DNA of 54,157 nt from Pelagibacteraceae bacterium. Its GTDB lineage: Bacteria > Pseudomonadota > Alphaproteobacteria > Pelagibacterales > Pelagibacteraceae. The stretch spans positions 1 through 54,157 of the forward strand of contig SHWS01000008.1 in NCBI GenBank assembly GCA_009693705.1, written 5' to 3'. The notes below the pieces were generated by a model. It was given only the letters and a program-made list of their open reading frames with translations. It made no database searches and was not told where the DNA came from. A program made the translations under genes and the position numbers. Shown here piece after piece: positions 45,413 through 54,157 of this stretch; positions within the stretch are counted from its first letter, which is position 1; every line of letters begins with the position of its first letter.

Positions 45413-46148
45413 AATATTACTAATTTTTTTTTTATTATTTCTTTCCTCATGCATTAAAGAATTTAATGCTGATGAAAATGTAAAATTTAAATTTGACAAA
45501 AAGTATAAAAACTCAGGGTTTGCACTAATTTATAGTGATAATTTAAAAATTTCAGAAAAATTAGACAACACGTCTCTTTTTATATTTCATAAATCTCTTG
45601 AAAAAAAATCCTTTGTTAAAATCACCAATCCGTTAAATGAAAAATCTTTAATAGCAGAGGTAATTAAAAACACCGTTAATTTTTCTGATTTTTATAATTC
45701 AGTCATTACTGAAAGAATAATGAATGAGTTAGAATTGAATCAAAATGAACCTTTAATTGAGATAAATTTAATTTCACCTAATTCAACTTTTATTGCTAAG
45801 AAAGTTGAAATATTTGATGAAGAAAAAAAAATTGCTGAAAAAGCACCTGTAGATATTATTCAAACTAGTGGTTTTCAAATTTTAAATAATAAGACCAAAA
45901 AATCTGAAAAAAAAAATTTTTCTTACTCAATCAAAATAGCTGAATTTTATTATTTTAATTCTGCACAAGATACAATGGATGCTATTAATAAAAAAATAAA
46001 TTTAAAAAATATGAAAATTGTTAAATTATCTGATACCAGATTTATACTTTTTTTAGGTCCATTTAATGATATAAAAATCTTAGAAGATGCCTTTATTAAA
46101 ATGAAATCACTTAATTTCGAAAATTTAGAAATTTTAAAAAATGTTTAA
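45402..46148 (+). CDS. RlpA-like lipoprotein with degenerate catalytic domain and SPOR-like end
   Basis: This 248-residue protein has a lipoprotein signal with lipobox LSSC (Cys17). A region around residues 35-120 (LFIFHKSLEKKSFVKITNP...IAEV) resembles the double-psi beta-barrel of RlpA. The His of the HKSL segment is kept, but the NDRGP motif carrying the catalytic Asp is replaced by KNTVN. The last ~75 residues (YSIKIAEFYYFNSAQDTMDAI...RFILFLGPFNDI) fit a SPOR domain. The gene sits between mltB and dacC, where alphaproteobacteria usually have rlpA. It may bind peptidoglycan without cutting it. ATG 45402 is preferred to TTG 45396. Confidence 0.7.
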   Translation: MNYKILLIFFLLFLSSCIKEFNADENVKFKFDKKYKNSGFALIYSDNLKISEKLDNTSLFIFHKSLEKKSFVKITNPLNEKSLIAEVIKNTVNFSDFYNSVITERIMNELELNQNEPLIEINLISPNSTFIAKKVEIFDEEKKIAEKAPVDIIQTSGFQILNNKTKKSEKKNFSYSIKIAEFYYFNSAQDTMDAINKKINLKNMKIVKLSDTRFILFLGPFNDIKILEDAFIKMKSLNFENLEILKNV

Positions 46149-47292
46149 AATAATATATTTAATATTTTTTTTTAATTTATTATTTACTTCTTTTGCAAAT
46201 AGTAATATTGAAATTCAAGCTAAGTCAGCAATATTGCAAGATTTTTTATCCGGAGAAATTTTATTTGAAAAAGAACCAGATCAAATAATTTATCCTGCTT
46301 CTATGACAAAAATAATGACCGCTGTCATAGCCTTTGATTTAATTCAATCTGGAAGTTTAAGCTTAAATGATAAATTTGTTGTATCCAATAATGCTGGAAA
46401 ATTATCTGAGAGAGGCAATTCTGCCATGTTTATTGAGGTTGGCGATGAGGTCAGTGTAAGTGATTTACTAAAAGGTATCATTATAGTTTCTGGTAATGAT
46501 GCTGCCGTTGCTATAGCCGAAGGTATTGCCGGTACAGAAGAACAGTTTGCAGTTTTGATGACAAATAAAGCAAAAGAAATAGGCATGAATAATACAAATT
46601 TTTCAAATTCGTCTGGGATTGAAGATGAAAACAATTATTCAACAGTTAGGGATATTTTGTTATTATCAAAATATTTAATTACCAAACATCCTGATTTTTA
46701 CAAATTATTCTCCGAAAAAGAATTAATTTGGCATAGAACTGGCGGTGATCCAATTGCTCAAAATAACAGAAACCCACTCTTATATAAAAATCTAGGTGCC
46801 GATGGTATTAAAACTGGATATTTATCTAAAGAAAAATATTCACTTGCTTCATCAATAATAATAAATGGAAGAAGATTAATTGCTGTAGGAAGCGGTTTTG
46901 AAAGTCCAAAAATAAGATCTGAAGAAAGTGAGAAAATATTTAACTATGGATTAAATAACTTTGATTTAATTGAAATTGCCAAATCCAACAAAACTGCTTT
47001 CAATGTGGATGTTTGGTTAGGTAAAGAAGCTTCTGTTGACACCTATGTCAAAGAAGATATTTATAAGTCAATAGATAAAGGTAAAAAAAATCTATTAAAA
47101 GTATCAATTAATTATACTGGGCCAATAGAAGCGCCAATTATTAAAGATCAAAAATTAGCCAAATTAAGACTAATTTATGACCAACAAATTATTGGTGAAT
47201 ATGATTTGCTGGCATCCAAAGATGTAAAAAAATTAAATTTTATATCAAGATTAATAAAATCTTTAAATTTTATAATTTGGGGTGATGTCTAA
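46141..47292 (+). CDS. D-alanyl-D-alanine carboxypeptidase (PBP5/6 family)
   Basis: The enzyme trims the terminal D-Ala from peptidoglycan pentapeptides. The 383-residue protein has a signal peptide (residues 1-20) and the three penicillin-binding motifs: Ser54-x-x-Lys57 (SMTK), Ser117-Gly-Asn119 (SGND) and Lys224-Thr-Gly (KTGY). A C-terminal beta-rich PBP5 domain ends in a hydrophobic/basic segment (LISRLIKSLNFIIWG) suited to membrane anchoring. It corresponds to the dacC/dacF-like gene of this alphaproteobacterial cluster. Confidence 0.94.
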   Translation: MFKIIYLIFFFNLLFTSFANSNIEIQAKSAILQDFLSGEILFEKEPDQIIYPASMTKIMTAVIAFDLIQSGSLSLNDKFVVSNNAGKLSERGNSAMFIEVGDEVSVSDLLKGIIIVSGNDAAVAIAEGIAGTEEQFAVLMTNKAKEIGMNNTNFSNSSGIEDENNYSTVRDILLLSKYLITKHPDFYKLFSEKELIWHRTGGDPIAQNNRNPLLYKNLGADGIKTGYLSKEKYSLASSIIINGRRLIAVGSGFESPKIRSEESEKIFNYGLNNFDLIEIAKSNKTAFNVDVWLGKEASVDTYVKEDIYKSIDKGKKNLLKVSINYTGPIEAPIIKDQKLAKLRLIYDQQIIGEYDLLASKDVKKLNFISRLIKSLNFIIWGDV

Positions 47293-47896
47293 AAAACCAA
47301 TTATCGTTTTTGAAGGGATAGAGTGTAGTGGTAAAAGTTACCATATTAACCAAGTTGCAAAATATCTAGATAATAAAAAAATAAACTACTTTAAATTTAG
47401 AGAGCCTGGAGGGAGTATCAATTCTGAAAAAATCAGAAAATTGATATTGGATGATAAGTATAGTTTTAATAAAAATACTGATTTATTACTATATTTAGCA
47501 GCTAGAAGTGAAAATATTAACGAATTAAAAAAACATATAAATAAAAAAATAATTCTAATAGACAGATTTATTGATTCAACTGTAGCTTATCAACATTACG
47601 GAATGAATGTTGATTTAAAAATTATAAATCAGATTAATCAATTTCTACTAAGCGATATTAAAGTTAACTTTACCTTTCTTAATATTGTAAATAAAAAAAA
47701 TATGTTTTTGAGATTAAAAGAAAGAAAAAAAATTAATAGGTATGATAAATTTAATTCTGGTTTTTATAGTAAAGTTCAAAAAGGTTTTTTACAATTGGCA
47801 AGTAGAAATAAAAAATTATATCAAATTATTGATACTAATTTAGATGTAAATTCTAATCATAAAATAATCATTGATAAAATCGAAACGTTAATTTAA
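47285..47896 (+). CDS. tmk: Thymidylate kinase
   Basis: Tmk phosphorylates dTMP to dTDP. The 203-residue protein has the P-loop EGIECSGKSYH near residues 10-20, in which the usual EGxEGxGKST reads CSGKSY but the GK-S core is intact. REPGGS, IDRFIDSTVAYQHYG (DR motif) and a basic lid region LKERKKINRYDKF follow. The frame opens with GTG 47282 just before ATG 47285; both lie inside the end of the carboxypeptidase gene. The stop overlaps holB by one base. Confidence 0.93.
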   Translation: MSKKPIIVFEGIECSGKSYHINQVAKYLDNKKINYFKFREPGGSINSEKIRKLILDDKYSFNKNTDLLLYLAARSENINELKKHINKKIILIDRFIDSTVAYQHYGMNVDLKIINQINQFLLSDIKVNFTFLNIVNKKNMFLRLKERKKINRYDKFNSGFYSKVQKGFLQLASRNKKLYQIIDTNLDVNSNHKIIIDKIETLI

Positions 47897-48825
47897 TGAA
47901 CTTAGAACCGATAAATCAAAAAAAACTTTATGGTTTTAATGACGAATTCAATCATTTAATTTATTTATATAGTAATAATAAATTTCCAAATAAAATATTA
48001 TTATCAGGTGAAAAAGGATCAGGAAAATGTACTTTGGCCTATCATTTGATTAATTTTATTTTATCAGCAGATGAAGATAATAAATATGATGAAAAAAATT
48101 TTAAAATCAGTGAAAATAATAAATCTTTTATTTTAGTAAATAATAAATCATGTCCTAATTTTTATTTGATTGATGTAGATATTGAAAAAAAAAATATTGA
48201 AATTGAAAAAATTAGAGAATTATCAAATAAGATCAACAAATCATCATTTAACAATAAGCCAAAATTTATACTTATTGATAATATTGAGTTCCTAAATAAA
48301 AATTCTGTTAATGCTTTACTTAAAATATTAGAGGAGCCTAATGATAATACTAATTTTATACTAATTCATAATAATAAAAAAATTTTAGATACACTTAAAT
48401 CAAGATGTTTAAATTTTAAAATCTCTCTAACTCATCAAAAATCTATTGATATAACTAATAAGATAATTGATGATAATATTCTAAATTTTTTAAATGATGA
48501 TTTTATAAGTTATTATTATACACCTGGTTACTATTTAAATCTTATAAATTTTGCAAATGAATTTAAAATAGATCTTAAAAAATTAAATTTAAAAGATTTG
48601 CTAAAGTTGATTATAAAAGAGAATCATTATAAAAAAAATTCAACTATATCTTATTTTTTAAATAATTTAATCGAGCTTTTTTTTAGAAAAAATAATCATC
48701 TATTAACCGACAAAATATTTAATTATTATAGTTATTTCATTAAAAAAATTGATAATACTAAAAAATTTAATTTGGATGAAGAATCTTTATTTATGGAATT
48801 TAATGATAAAATTTTAAATGGATAA
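47896..48825 (+). CDS. holB: DNA polymerase III delta' subunit
   Basis: Delta' is a non-motor subunit of the clamp loader. The 309-residue protein has the AAA+-like features GEKGSGKCTLAYHL (P-loop), FILIDNIEFLNKNSVNALLKILEEP (Walker B and sensor-like region) and LKSRCLNFKISL with the conserved SRC motif. The canonical zinc module is shrunken (only NKSCPNFY-type remnants). The tmk-holB-metG-tatD order is a well-conserved bacterial arrangement and supports the call. It overlaps metG by eight bases. Confidence 0.9.
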   Translation: MNLEPINQKKLYGFNDEFNHLIYLYSNNKFPNKILLSGEKGSGKCTLAYHLINFILSADEDNKYDEKNFKISENNKSFILVNNKSCPNFYLIDVDIEKKNIEIEKIRELSNKINKSSFNNKPKFILIDNIEFLNKNSVNALLKILEEPNDNTNFILIHNNKKILDTLKSRCLNFKISLTHQKSIDITNKIIDDNILNFLNDDFISYYYTPGYYLNLINFANEFKIDLKKLNLKDLLKLIIKENHYKKNSTISYFLNNLIELFFRKNNHLLTDKIFNYYSYFIKKIDNTKKFNLDEESLFMEFNDKILNG

Positions 48826-50359
48826 AAATTTTTATATTACAACTCCTATTTATTATCCATCCGCAAGACCTCACATGGGTCATGCCTACTCTAGTATTAT
48901 TGCTGATTTTTTTGCAAGATTTAAAAAAATAGATGGGTACAAGGTTCACTTTCTAACTGGGACAGATGAACATGGATTAAAAATTCAAAGATCTGCTGAA
49001 AAAAATAATATTGAACCATTGGAATTTTGTAATCAAATAAGTTTAACCTTTAGGGATTTATCTAAAATTTTAAATTTAACCAACACCGATTTCATTAGAA
49101 CAACTGAGAATAGGCACAAAGTTTCAGTGCAACATTTATGGAATGAATTAATTAAAAATGATGAAATATATTTATCTAAATATTCTGGCTGGTATTCTGT
49201 TTCTGATGAAGCTTACTATAATGATGATGAAATTATTGACCAAGAAGGAAAAAAAATTTCAATATTATCTAAATCCACAGTCGAATGGATAGAGGAGGAG
49301 TCTTATTTTTTTAGACTGTCTAAATGGCAAAAACCCCTTTTAGATTATTATTTATCGCATCCAAACTTTATTTCTCCACCATCAAGAAAAAAAGAGGTCA
49401 TTAGTTTTGTTGAAAGTGGCTTGAAAGACTTGTCAGTCAGTAGAAAAAGTTTTTCTTGGGGTATTCCTGTGCCTAATAGCAAAGATCACATTATTTACGT
49501 TTGGCTTGATGCACTTACTAATTATATAAGCGCTTTAAACTATCCTGATATGAATGACTTATTATTTAAAAATTTTTGGCCAGCATCATTACATTTAATT
49601 GGCAAAGATATTATCAGATTTCACGCAGTTTATTGGCCAGCATTTCTAATGGCAGCAAAAATTAATTTACCTCTTAAAGTTTATGGTCATGGCTGGATAC
49701 TTTCCGATAATGAAAAAATGTCTAAATCCAAAGGGAATATTCTAGATCCCATTGAAATAATTAACCAATATGGTGTTGACCCATTAAGATACTATTTAAT
49801 AAAAGAAGTTTCCTTTGGTAATGATGGAAATATTTCACAAGAAAGATTAGAAAATTGCATCAACAGTGATTTGGCGAATAATTTTGGCAATTTATGTCAA
49901 AGAGTAAGCACTTTTGCTATAACAAATTGTAATAGCCGTATACCAGAAAATATCTCTCTCAATACTGAGGATTTAGTAATTTTAAATAAATTTAAAAATG
50001 ATTTAAATAATATTAGATCCAAAATAGACGAACAGGATATTAATTTTTATATTAATTATATAGTAAATGCTCTTTTTGAGGCTAATAAATATTTTAATGA
50101 TCAAGAACCATGGAAAAAAAAAGATGATTTAATTAGATTAAATTCGATTGTTTATACAGCTCTAGAGATTGTAAGAAAAATTAGTTTTATGCTATATCCA
50201 ATTATTCCAAATTCAGCTTTAAAAGCTTTAAAGATATTTAATCTTAATGAAAAAGATATTATTTTTTCAACTATAGATAATTACAATTATTTAAAAAAAG
50301 GATCTAACATAAATAAAATTGATATTTTGTTTAAAAAAGTAGAAAAAAATAATGATTGA
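48818..50359 (+). CDS. metG: Methionyl-tRNA synthetase
   Basis: MetRS charges initiator and elongator tRNA-Met. The 513-residue protein has the HIGH variant HMGH at residues 19-22 (TPIYYPSARPHMGHAYSS), FLTGTDEHGLKI and KMSKS near 300 ([13 protein letters not shown]). It is the short form, without the CxxC zinc knuckle insert and without the C-terminal tRNA-binding dimerisation domain found in longer MetRS. It overlaps holB and tatD by eight bases each. Confidence 0.97.
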   Translation: MDKNFYITTPIYYPSARPHMGHAYSSIIADFFARFKKIDGYKVHFLTGTDEHGLKIQRSAEKNNIEPLEFCNQISLTFRDLSKILNLTNTDFIRTTENRHKVSVQHLWNELIKNDEIYLSKYSGWYSVSDEAYYNDDEIIDQEGKKISILSKSTVEWIEEESYFFRLSKWQKPLLDYYLSHPNFISPPSRKKEVISFVESGLKDLSVSRKSFSWGIPVPNSKDHIIYVWLDALTNYISALNYPDMNDLLFKNFWPASLHLIGKDIIRFHAVYWPAFLMAAKINLPLKVYGHGWILSDNEKMSKSKGNILDPIEIINQYGVDPLRYYLIKEVSFGNDGNISQERLENCINSDLANNFGNLCQRVSTFAITNCNSRIPENISLNTEDLVILNKFKNDLNNIRSKIDEQDINFYINYIVNALFEANKYFNDQEPWKKKDDLIRLNSIVYTALEIVRKISFMLYPIIPNSALKALKIFNLNEKDIIFSTIDNYNYLKKGSNINKIDILFKKVEKNND

Positions 50360-51113
50360 TTCTCATTGTCATCTAGATCACGAACCCCTATATGAAGATC
50401 TGGTAAATGTCATAAACAGATCAAAATTAGTTGGTGTTAAAAAACTTCTAACAATTTGTACTACTTTAGAAAGTTTTGAAAAAATCAAAGAAATTGTTAA
50501 TAAAGATGAAATTATTTTTGGTACTTTTGGAGTACATCCTCATGAAACTAATCAAAATAAAGTTTTATCTTCGGAAATTATTCATCAAATTTCTATTAAC
50601 AAAAAAATTATTGGTATTGGAGAAACTGGTTTAGATTTTTATTATAATCATAGTGATAAAATCGCTCAAATAAACAGTTTTCGAGAGCATATCATTGCTT
50701 CAATTAAAACCAATAAACCTCTCATAGTTCACTCAAGAAATGCTGAAGTTGAAACATTTGATATATTAAATGATTATAAAAAAAATAATCTTAAAATACT
50801 TATGCATTGTTTTACGGGATCAAAAGAATTTGCTGAAAAACTTTTGACCCTTAATTCTTATTTTTCAGCTAGTGGCATAATAACTTTTAAAAATTCTACG
50901 ACCTTACAGGATACTTTTAAAATATTACCTTTAGAAAAGCTGTTAATAGAGACTGATAGTCCCTATCTAGCGCCTATTCCAAACAGAGGTCAAAAAAATG
51001 AGCCTTCTTTTATTAAATACACATTAAATAAACTAGCTGAACTAAAGAATATTAATCCATTAGAAATGGATATATACACAACTAACAATTTTAACCGTCT
51101 TTTTTTTAATTAA
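50352..51113 (+). CDS. tatD: TatD-family metal-dependent hydrolase
   Basis: This 253-residue TIM-barrel metalloenzyme of the amidohydrolase superfamily has the ligand motifs IDSHCHLD (His5, His7), GETGLDFY (Glu), LIVHSRNAE, LMHCFTGS and LIETDSPYLAP (Asp). TatD proteins have DNase activity in some species; the physiological role is uncertain. Despite the name it is not a Tat translocase part. It follows metG with an 8-base overlap, a conserved pairing. Confidence 0.93.
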   Translation: MIDSHCHLDHEPLYEDLVNVINRSKLVGVKKLLTICTTLESFEKIKEIVNKDEIIFGTFGVHPHETNQNKVLSSEIIHQISINKKIIGIGETGLDFYYNHSDKIAQINSFREHIIASIKTNKPLIVHSRNAEVETFDILNDYKKNNLKILMHCFTGSKEFAEKLLTLNSYFSASGIITFKNSTTLQDTFKILPLEKLLIETDSPYLAPIPNRGQKNEPSFIKYTLNKLAELKNINPLEMDIYTTNNFNRLFFN

Positions 51114-51116
51114 TAT

Positions 51117-51887
51117 ATGAAATTTATTATTTTGGGCTGTGGCAGTTCTATGGGTGTACCTCGTGCAGATGGTTTTTTCGGCAATTGCGATCCTAATAAT
51201 AAAAAAAATTACAGATCAAGATGCTCTGCTTTAATTAAAGGCGATAAGGAGAACATTTTAATTGATACTTCGCCTGACTTAAGGCAACAATTAATAAAAA
51301 ATAAAATTAATACTATATCAAGAGTTTTATACACTCATAGCCATGCTGATCAAACTCATGGTATTAATGATCTTAGAATTTTTTTTATTAAAAATAAAAA
51401 ACCAATTGATGTCTATGCAGATTTTGTTACATCAAAACATTTAAAAAAAACTTTTGGATATTGTTTTCATAGTTACAGTAAAGAATATCCTTCTATATTA
51501 AAATTAAATATAATTAAAAATAAATTAATATTTAAAGATTCAAATAAAAAAATTTCTATTAAATCAATTAAAGTTAAACACGGAAATATTGAAAGTTTGT
51601 GTTATATAGTTAATGAAAAATTAGCTTACATAAGTGATGTTAGTGAAATTTACAAAAAAGATTTTACGCACCTTAAAAAAATTAATTATTTAATAATTGA
51701 TTGCCTTTGGTACAATTATCATCCATCTCATTTTAATTTAGAAAGATGCTTAGAAATAATTAAAACTTTATCTCCAAAAAAAGCTATACTTACAAATCTT
51801 TCACCTATTTTAGATTATAATGAGCTTAAAAAAAAATTGCCTAAAAATGTTACTCCAGCGTATGATGGTTTAACAATTAATTTATAG
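51117..51887 (+). CDS. PhnP-like metallo-beta-lactamase-fold hydrolase
   Basis: The 256-residue protein begins FIILGCGSSMGVPR, a PhnP/RNase Z-like start. It carries YTHSHADQTHGINDLR, the alphaproteobacterial form of the HxHxDH metal motif. Further conserved parts are LAYISDVSEI and DCLWYNYHPSHFNLE. PhnP is a cyclic ribose phosphodiesterase in phosphonate use, but this subgroup is found next to tatD without phn genes, so the substrate is not assigned. It starts three bases after tatD and its end overlaps the convergent gpx gene by six bases. Confidence 0.85.
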   Translation: MKFIILGCGSSMGVPRADGFFGNCDPNNKKNYRSRCSALIKGDKENILIDTSPDLRQQLIKNKINTISRVLYTHSHADQTHGINDLRIFFIKNKKPIDVYADFVTSKHLKKTFGYCFHSYSKEYPSILKLNIIKNKLIFKDSNKKISIKSIKVKHGNIESLCYIVNEKLAYISDVSEIYKKDFTHLKKINYLIIDCLWYNYHPSHFNLERCLEIIKTLSPKKAILTNLSPILDYNELKKKLPKNVTPAYDGLTINL

Positions 51888-52430
51888 AATTTTTTCAATC
51901 TCAAAGACTATCTCTTCTGACAATGGTTTAGTCGAAGACCCAAATGTTTTTTGAATTTTGCCCTCTTTATTTATTAGAATTTTGTGAAAATTCCATTTTG
52001 GTACTGCTGCTCCGCCGTAATTTTCTTTTGCCCACAAATAAACAGGATGAGCATCTTTTCCTATAACTTCATATTTATCTGTTAATGGGAAAGTTATGTT
52101 GAAATTTACTTCACAAAATTCTTTAATTTTTTGATTATTTTCTGGCTCTTGAAAAAATTGATTAGTTGGGACCCCTATAACTACCAAGCCCTTTTCTTGA
52201 TATTTGTTATATATTTTTTGTAAATCAGCATATTGATTGGTAAAACCACAATTGCTGGCAACATTTACTAAAAGTATTGTTTTACCTGTGTATTTTTTTA
52301 AATCAATTTCGTTTTTATCTATAGAATTAATTTTAAAATCATAAAAAATTTTATTGTATTCGGCATTTCCTTTTGCAAAAAAACTAAGCATTGAAATAAT
52401 TATATATATTATTTTTTTATATTTTGACAT
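51882..52430 (-). CDS. Glutathione peroxidase-family protein, exported
   Basis: This 182-residue thioredoxin-fold peroxidase has an N-terminal signal peptide (IIYIIISMLSFFAKGNA, cleavage near residue 23), so it probably acts in the periplasm. The peroxidatic Cys61 is in VASNCGFTNQY. The catalytic Gln is in GVPTNQFFQEP and the Trp in PKWNFHKILI; a further Cys in KEFCEVNF could be resolving. It is the cysteine rather than the selenocysteine form, and such enzymes usually take electrons from thioredoxin-like partners. It is divergent from the antiporter gene with a 103-base gap. Confidence 0.92.
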   Translation of the reverse strand: MSKYKKIIYIIISMLSFFAKGNAEYNKIFYDFKINSIDKNEIDLKKYTGKTILLVNVASNCGFTNQYADLQKIYNKYQEKGLVVIGVPTNQFFQEPENNQKIKEFCEVNFNITFPLTDKYEVIGKDAHPVYLWAKENYGGAAVPKWNFHKILINKEGKIQKTFGSSTKPLSEEIVFEIEKIL

Positions 52431-52533
52431 TTATTTGATTATATTTTTAATATAAAATTATAAGTACATTTTTTCAATACAAAGTATATAAGTTTTGTCA
52501 TTACTAATTTTATAAATACATTTAATTAAAAAT

Positions 52534-53742
52534 ATGATTTTAGGTTTTCCAGCAGAATTTTATTTTTTTGTTATAATTTTATTGTGTGTGGCGTTATTTC
52601 ACAATCATGTTTTAAAGATTGCGCTTACAGGTCTTGTTATCGTTAGCTTATATAAAATTGGTTTTTCTAGTTTTAAAACAGGCTTTGGTGTAGATGGCTT
52701 TACTAATCATTTAATTCATGAATGGGTCATTATAACCAACCTCTTACTTCTGCTTGTAGGTTTTGCCTTACTTTCTAATCACTTTGAAAAAAGTAATGTA
52801 ACTGAAGTTCTCTCTTCAATTTTACCCAAAGGATGGCAAGGAGCATTTACATTATTAGCTATTATTTTTTTCCTTTCAACATTTTTAGACAATATTGCAG
52901 CAGCAATTATAGGTGCAACTATAGCATCTAAACTTTTTAAAAAAAAAGTGCACATTGGTTATCTTGCTGCAATTGTTGCGGTTGCTAACGCCGGAGGAGC
53001 GGGTAGTGTTTTGGGTGATACTACCACAACTATGATGTGGTTAGCTGGTATTCCACCGATTAAAGTTTTGCCTGCATTTATTGGATCAATAGTTGCTTTA
53101 CTTTTTGTAGGTTATTTTTCTGCAAAGCAGCAAAATGCCTATCAACCATTGATCTCTAATGTTGAAAGTAAACATGGTCTAGACTGGTCGAGGGTTTTTA
53201 TAGTTTTTATAATTTTAGTTTCAGCTGTTTTAACTAATATTTTAGTAAATTTAAAATTTAATCATTTAGCAGATTTCTTTCCGTTTATTGGTGCATCTGT
53301 TTGGGTAGCATTATTTTTACTTGTTCCACTTCGCACTCCAGATTGGTCTTTAATACCTGCGGCATTCAAAGGAAGTATATTTTTACTAGCCTTGGTTTTA
53401 ACAGCATCAATGATGCCAGTTGATAAACTTCTGCCAGCTTCGTTGTTTTCAACTTTTGGGCTTGGATTTTTGTCATCAGTTTTTGATAACATCCCGTTAA
53501 CAACTTTAGCAATTAAACAGGATAATTACGATTGGGGAGTACTTGCTTATGCCGTCGGATATGGTGGATCAATGATATGGTTTGGATCGTCAGCTGGTGT
53601 TGCGGTATCAAATTTATTTCCTGAAGCTAAGTCTGTTAAACGTTGGCTGATATCAGGCTGGCACATACCACTATCTTATATTCTTGGATATGTGGCTATT
53701 GTATTAATTTGGGGTTGGCATCCTATTCCAATTACTAATTAG
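52534..53742 (+). CDS. NhaD-type sodium/proton antiporter (ion transporter superfamily)
   Basis: The 402-residue protein has about eleven to twelve hydrophobic segments. The paired hallmark motifs of the IT superfamily NhaD group are present: FLDNIAAAIIGATIA in the first half and SSVFDNIPLTTLAIK in the second. Also present are NAGGAGSVLGDTTTTMMWLAGI and YGGSMIWFGSSAGVAVSNLFPEA. It probably exchanges Na+ for H+ across the inner membrane, useful in seawater, though citrate- or arsenite-type substrates occur in related branches. ATG 52534 is preceded by an AT-rich region without a clear ribosome site. Confidence 0.85.
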   Translation: MILGFPAEFYFFVIILLCVALFHNHVLKIALTGLVIVSLYKIGFSSFKTGFGVDGFTNHLIHEWVIITNLLLLLVGFALLSNHFEKSNVTEVLSSILPKGWQGAFTLLAIIFFLSTFLDNIAAAIIGATIASKLFKKKVHIGYLAAIVAVANAGGAGSVLGDTTTTMMWLAGIPPIKVLPAFIGSIVALLFVGYFSAKQQNAYQPLISNVESKHGLDWSRVFIVFIILVSAVLTNILVNLKFNHLADFFPFIGASVWVALFLLVPLRTPDWSLIPAAFKGSIFLLALVLTASMMPVDKLLPASLFSTFGLGFLSSVFDNIPLTTLAIKQDNYDWGVLAYAVGYGGSMIWFGSSAGVAVSNLFPEAKSVKRWLISGWHIPLSYILGYVAIVLIWGWHPIPITN

Positions 53743-53769
53743 TTTGAAATTACTATAGAAATTTTTAAA

Positions 53770-54157
53770 TTAAATTAAATTAAAAAAAAAGAATTTTATA
53801 TCTTTCATTAGTTCGTAAAATTTTGATAATTGTAACTCTAAACTAGGAAAAATAGTATTTAATTGCGTTTTAAAGGTATCTAATAGGATAATCAAAGCGA
53901 TAATTGTAATTATAAATACTACTAAATAAGAAAAAAATTTAAAAAAAATTGAAGGTACATTAATTTTTATTTTTTTAGCGTCTTCCGAAACCTTGTCTAA
54001 CGGTTTGTTTTCTTTATTTATTTCAAAATCATATTCCTTTTGAATTTCATTACTAGAAAATTTAGATTGTTTTAAAAAATCTTGATTTTTTACAGGATTA
54101 GCAGAAATTAATATTTCTTCTTTCTTATAAAACCATTTATGATTACAAGATCCACAT
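53770..54157 (-). CDS. Zinc-ribbon (MJ0042-type) membrane protein, 5' end outside window
   Basis: The frame runs from the window's right edge to a TAA whose low coordinate is 53770, giving 128 visible residues. It opens with CGSCNHKWFYKKEE, matching the second half of the CxxC...CxxC zinc ribbon that begins many alphaproteobacterial MJ0042-domain proteins. A ~45-residue Lys/Glu/Asn-rich linker, one transmembrane segment (SYLVVFIITIIALIILL) and a short tail follow. The first zinc pair and the start lie beyond the edge. The function of these proteins is unknown. It is convergent with the antiporter gene, 27 bases away. Confidence 0.75.
   Translation of the reverse strand, partial: CGSCNHKWFYKKEEILISANPVKNQDFLKQSKFSSNEIQKEYDFEINKENKPLDKVSEDAKKIKINVPSIFFKFFSYLVVFIITIIALIILLDTFKTQLNTIFPSLELQLSKFYELMKDIKFFFFNLI

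Noticed and set aside
51345-51375. Missing final His in the metallo-beta-lactamase motif (HSHADQ) as a sign of inactivation
   Set aside because: This subgroup next to tatD characteristically has HxHADQTHGI(N/D)DLR, so the Gln is normal for the family.

Overview
The window looks like a stretch of chromosome from a streamlined, very AT-rich alphaproteobacterium of the SAR11 / Pelagibacterales type. This is an inference from four things: extreme AT bias with Lys/Asn/Ile-rich proteins, genes that overlap by 1-14 bases or are separated by a few bases, operons in characteristic alphaproteobacterial order (for example scpA-scpB-tatA-tatB-tatC-serS and mltB-rlpA-like-dacC-tmk-holB-metG-tatD), and no mobile elements, prophage or CRISPR. 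It is almost entirely a housekeeping region; no new defence, mobile or biosynthetic system is evident.

Layout. 1-0.75 kb: an XRE-family regulator followed by tRNA-Asn and tRNA-Cys on the minus strand. 0.86-6.4 kb: valS, ilvD and a bifunctional mannose-1-phosphate guanylyltransferase, each overlapping the next by one base. 6.5-17.9 kb: a phosphate block, phoR - pstS - pstC - pstA - pstB - phoU - phoB, then a convergent SixA-type phosphatase and a divergent ppk-ppx pair, so phosphate sensing, high-affinity uptake and polyphosphate turnover are contiguous. A candidate Pho box precedes pstS and a perfect hairpin separates pstS from pstC. 17.9-30.2 kb: a small membrane protein, xthA and erpA on the minus strand, then dgt, argS, a tiny membrane protein, nagZ, scpA, scpB, tatA, tatB, tatC, serS, yajC, secD and secF. 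30.2-33.7 kb: a PuuD-like membrane protein and uvrA on the minus strand. 33.8-39.0 kb: ssb, gyrA, coaD, a periplasmic cyclophilin and tgt. 39.0-43.5 kb: a 421-base non-coding stretch, tRNA-Lys, a Tat-type M48 lipoprotein peptidase, a DUF502 membrane protein, recG, sdhE and tRNA-Ser. 43.5-51.9 kb: a frameshifted rarD-like gene, then mltB, an RlpA-like lipoprotein, dacC, tmk, holB, metG, tatD and a PhnP-like metallo-beta-lactamase-fold protein. 51.9-54.2 kb: a periplasmic glutathione peroxidase, an NhaD-type antiporter and the 3' part of a zinc-ribbon membrane protein.

How the parts fit. The Sec accessory genes (yajC-secD-secF) and the full Tat translocase (tatABC) lie in the same window as candidate substrates: PstS and the cyclophilin for Sec, and the M48 lipoprotein with a twin-arginine signal for Tat. 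Peptidoglycan turnover is represented by nagZ, mltB and dacC. The tRNA-Asn(GTT) at the left has the U-G-U anticodon-loop motif recognised by the tRNA-guanine transglycosylase encoded at 37.9 kb.

The items most worth a second look are: Tgt, which lacks two of its four canonical zinc ligands and has no queA beside it; the 421-base repeat-containing spacer before tRNA-Lys; the rarD-like gene broken between an A9 and a T9 run; a possible 25-residue membrane peptide upstream of the DUF502 gene; the reduced 87-residue protein where relatives usually encode a SPOR-domain protein; the degenerate RlpA-like lipoprotein; and the candidate regulatory elements around pstS.
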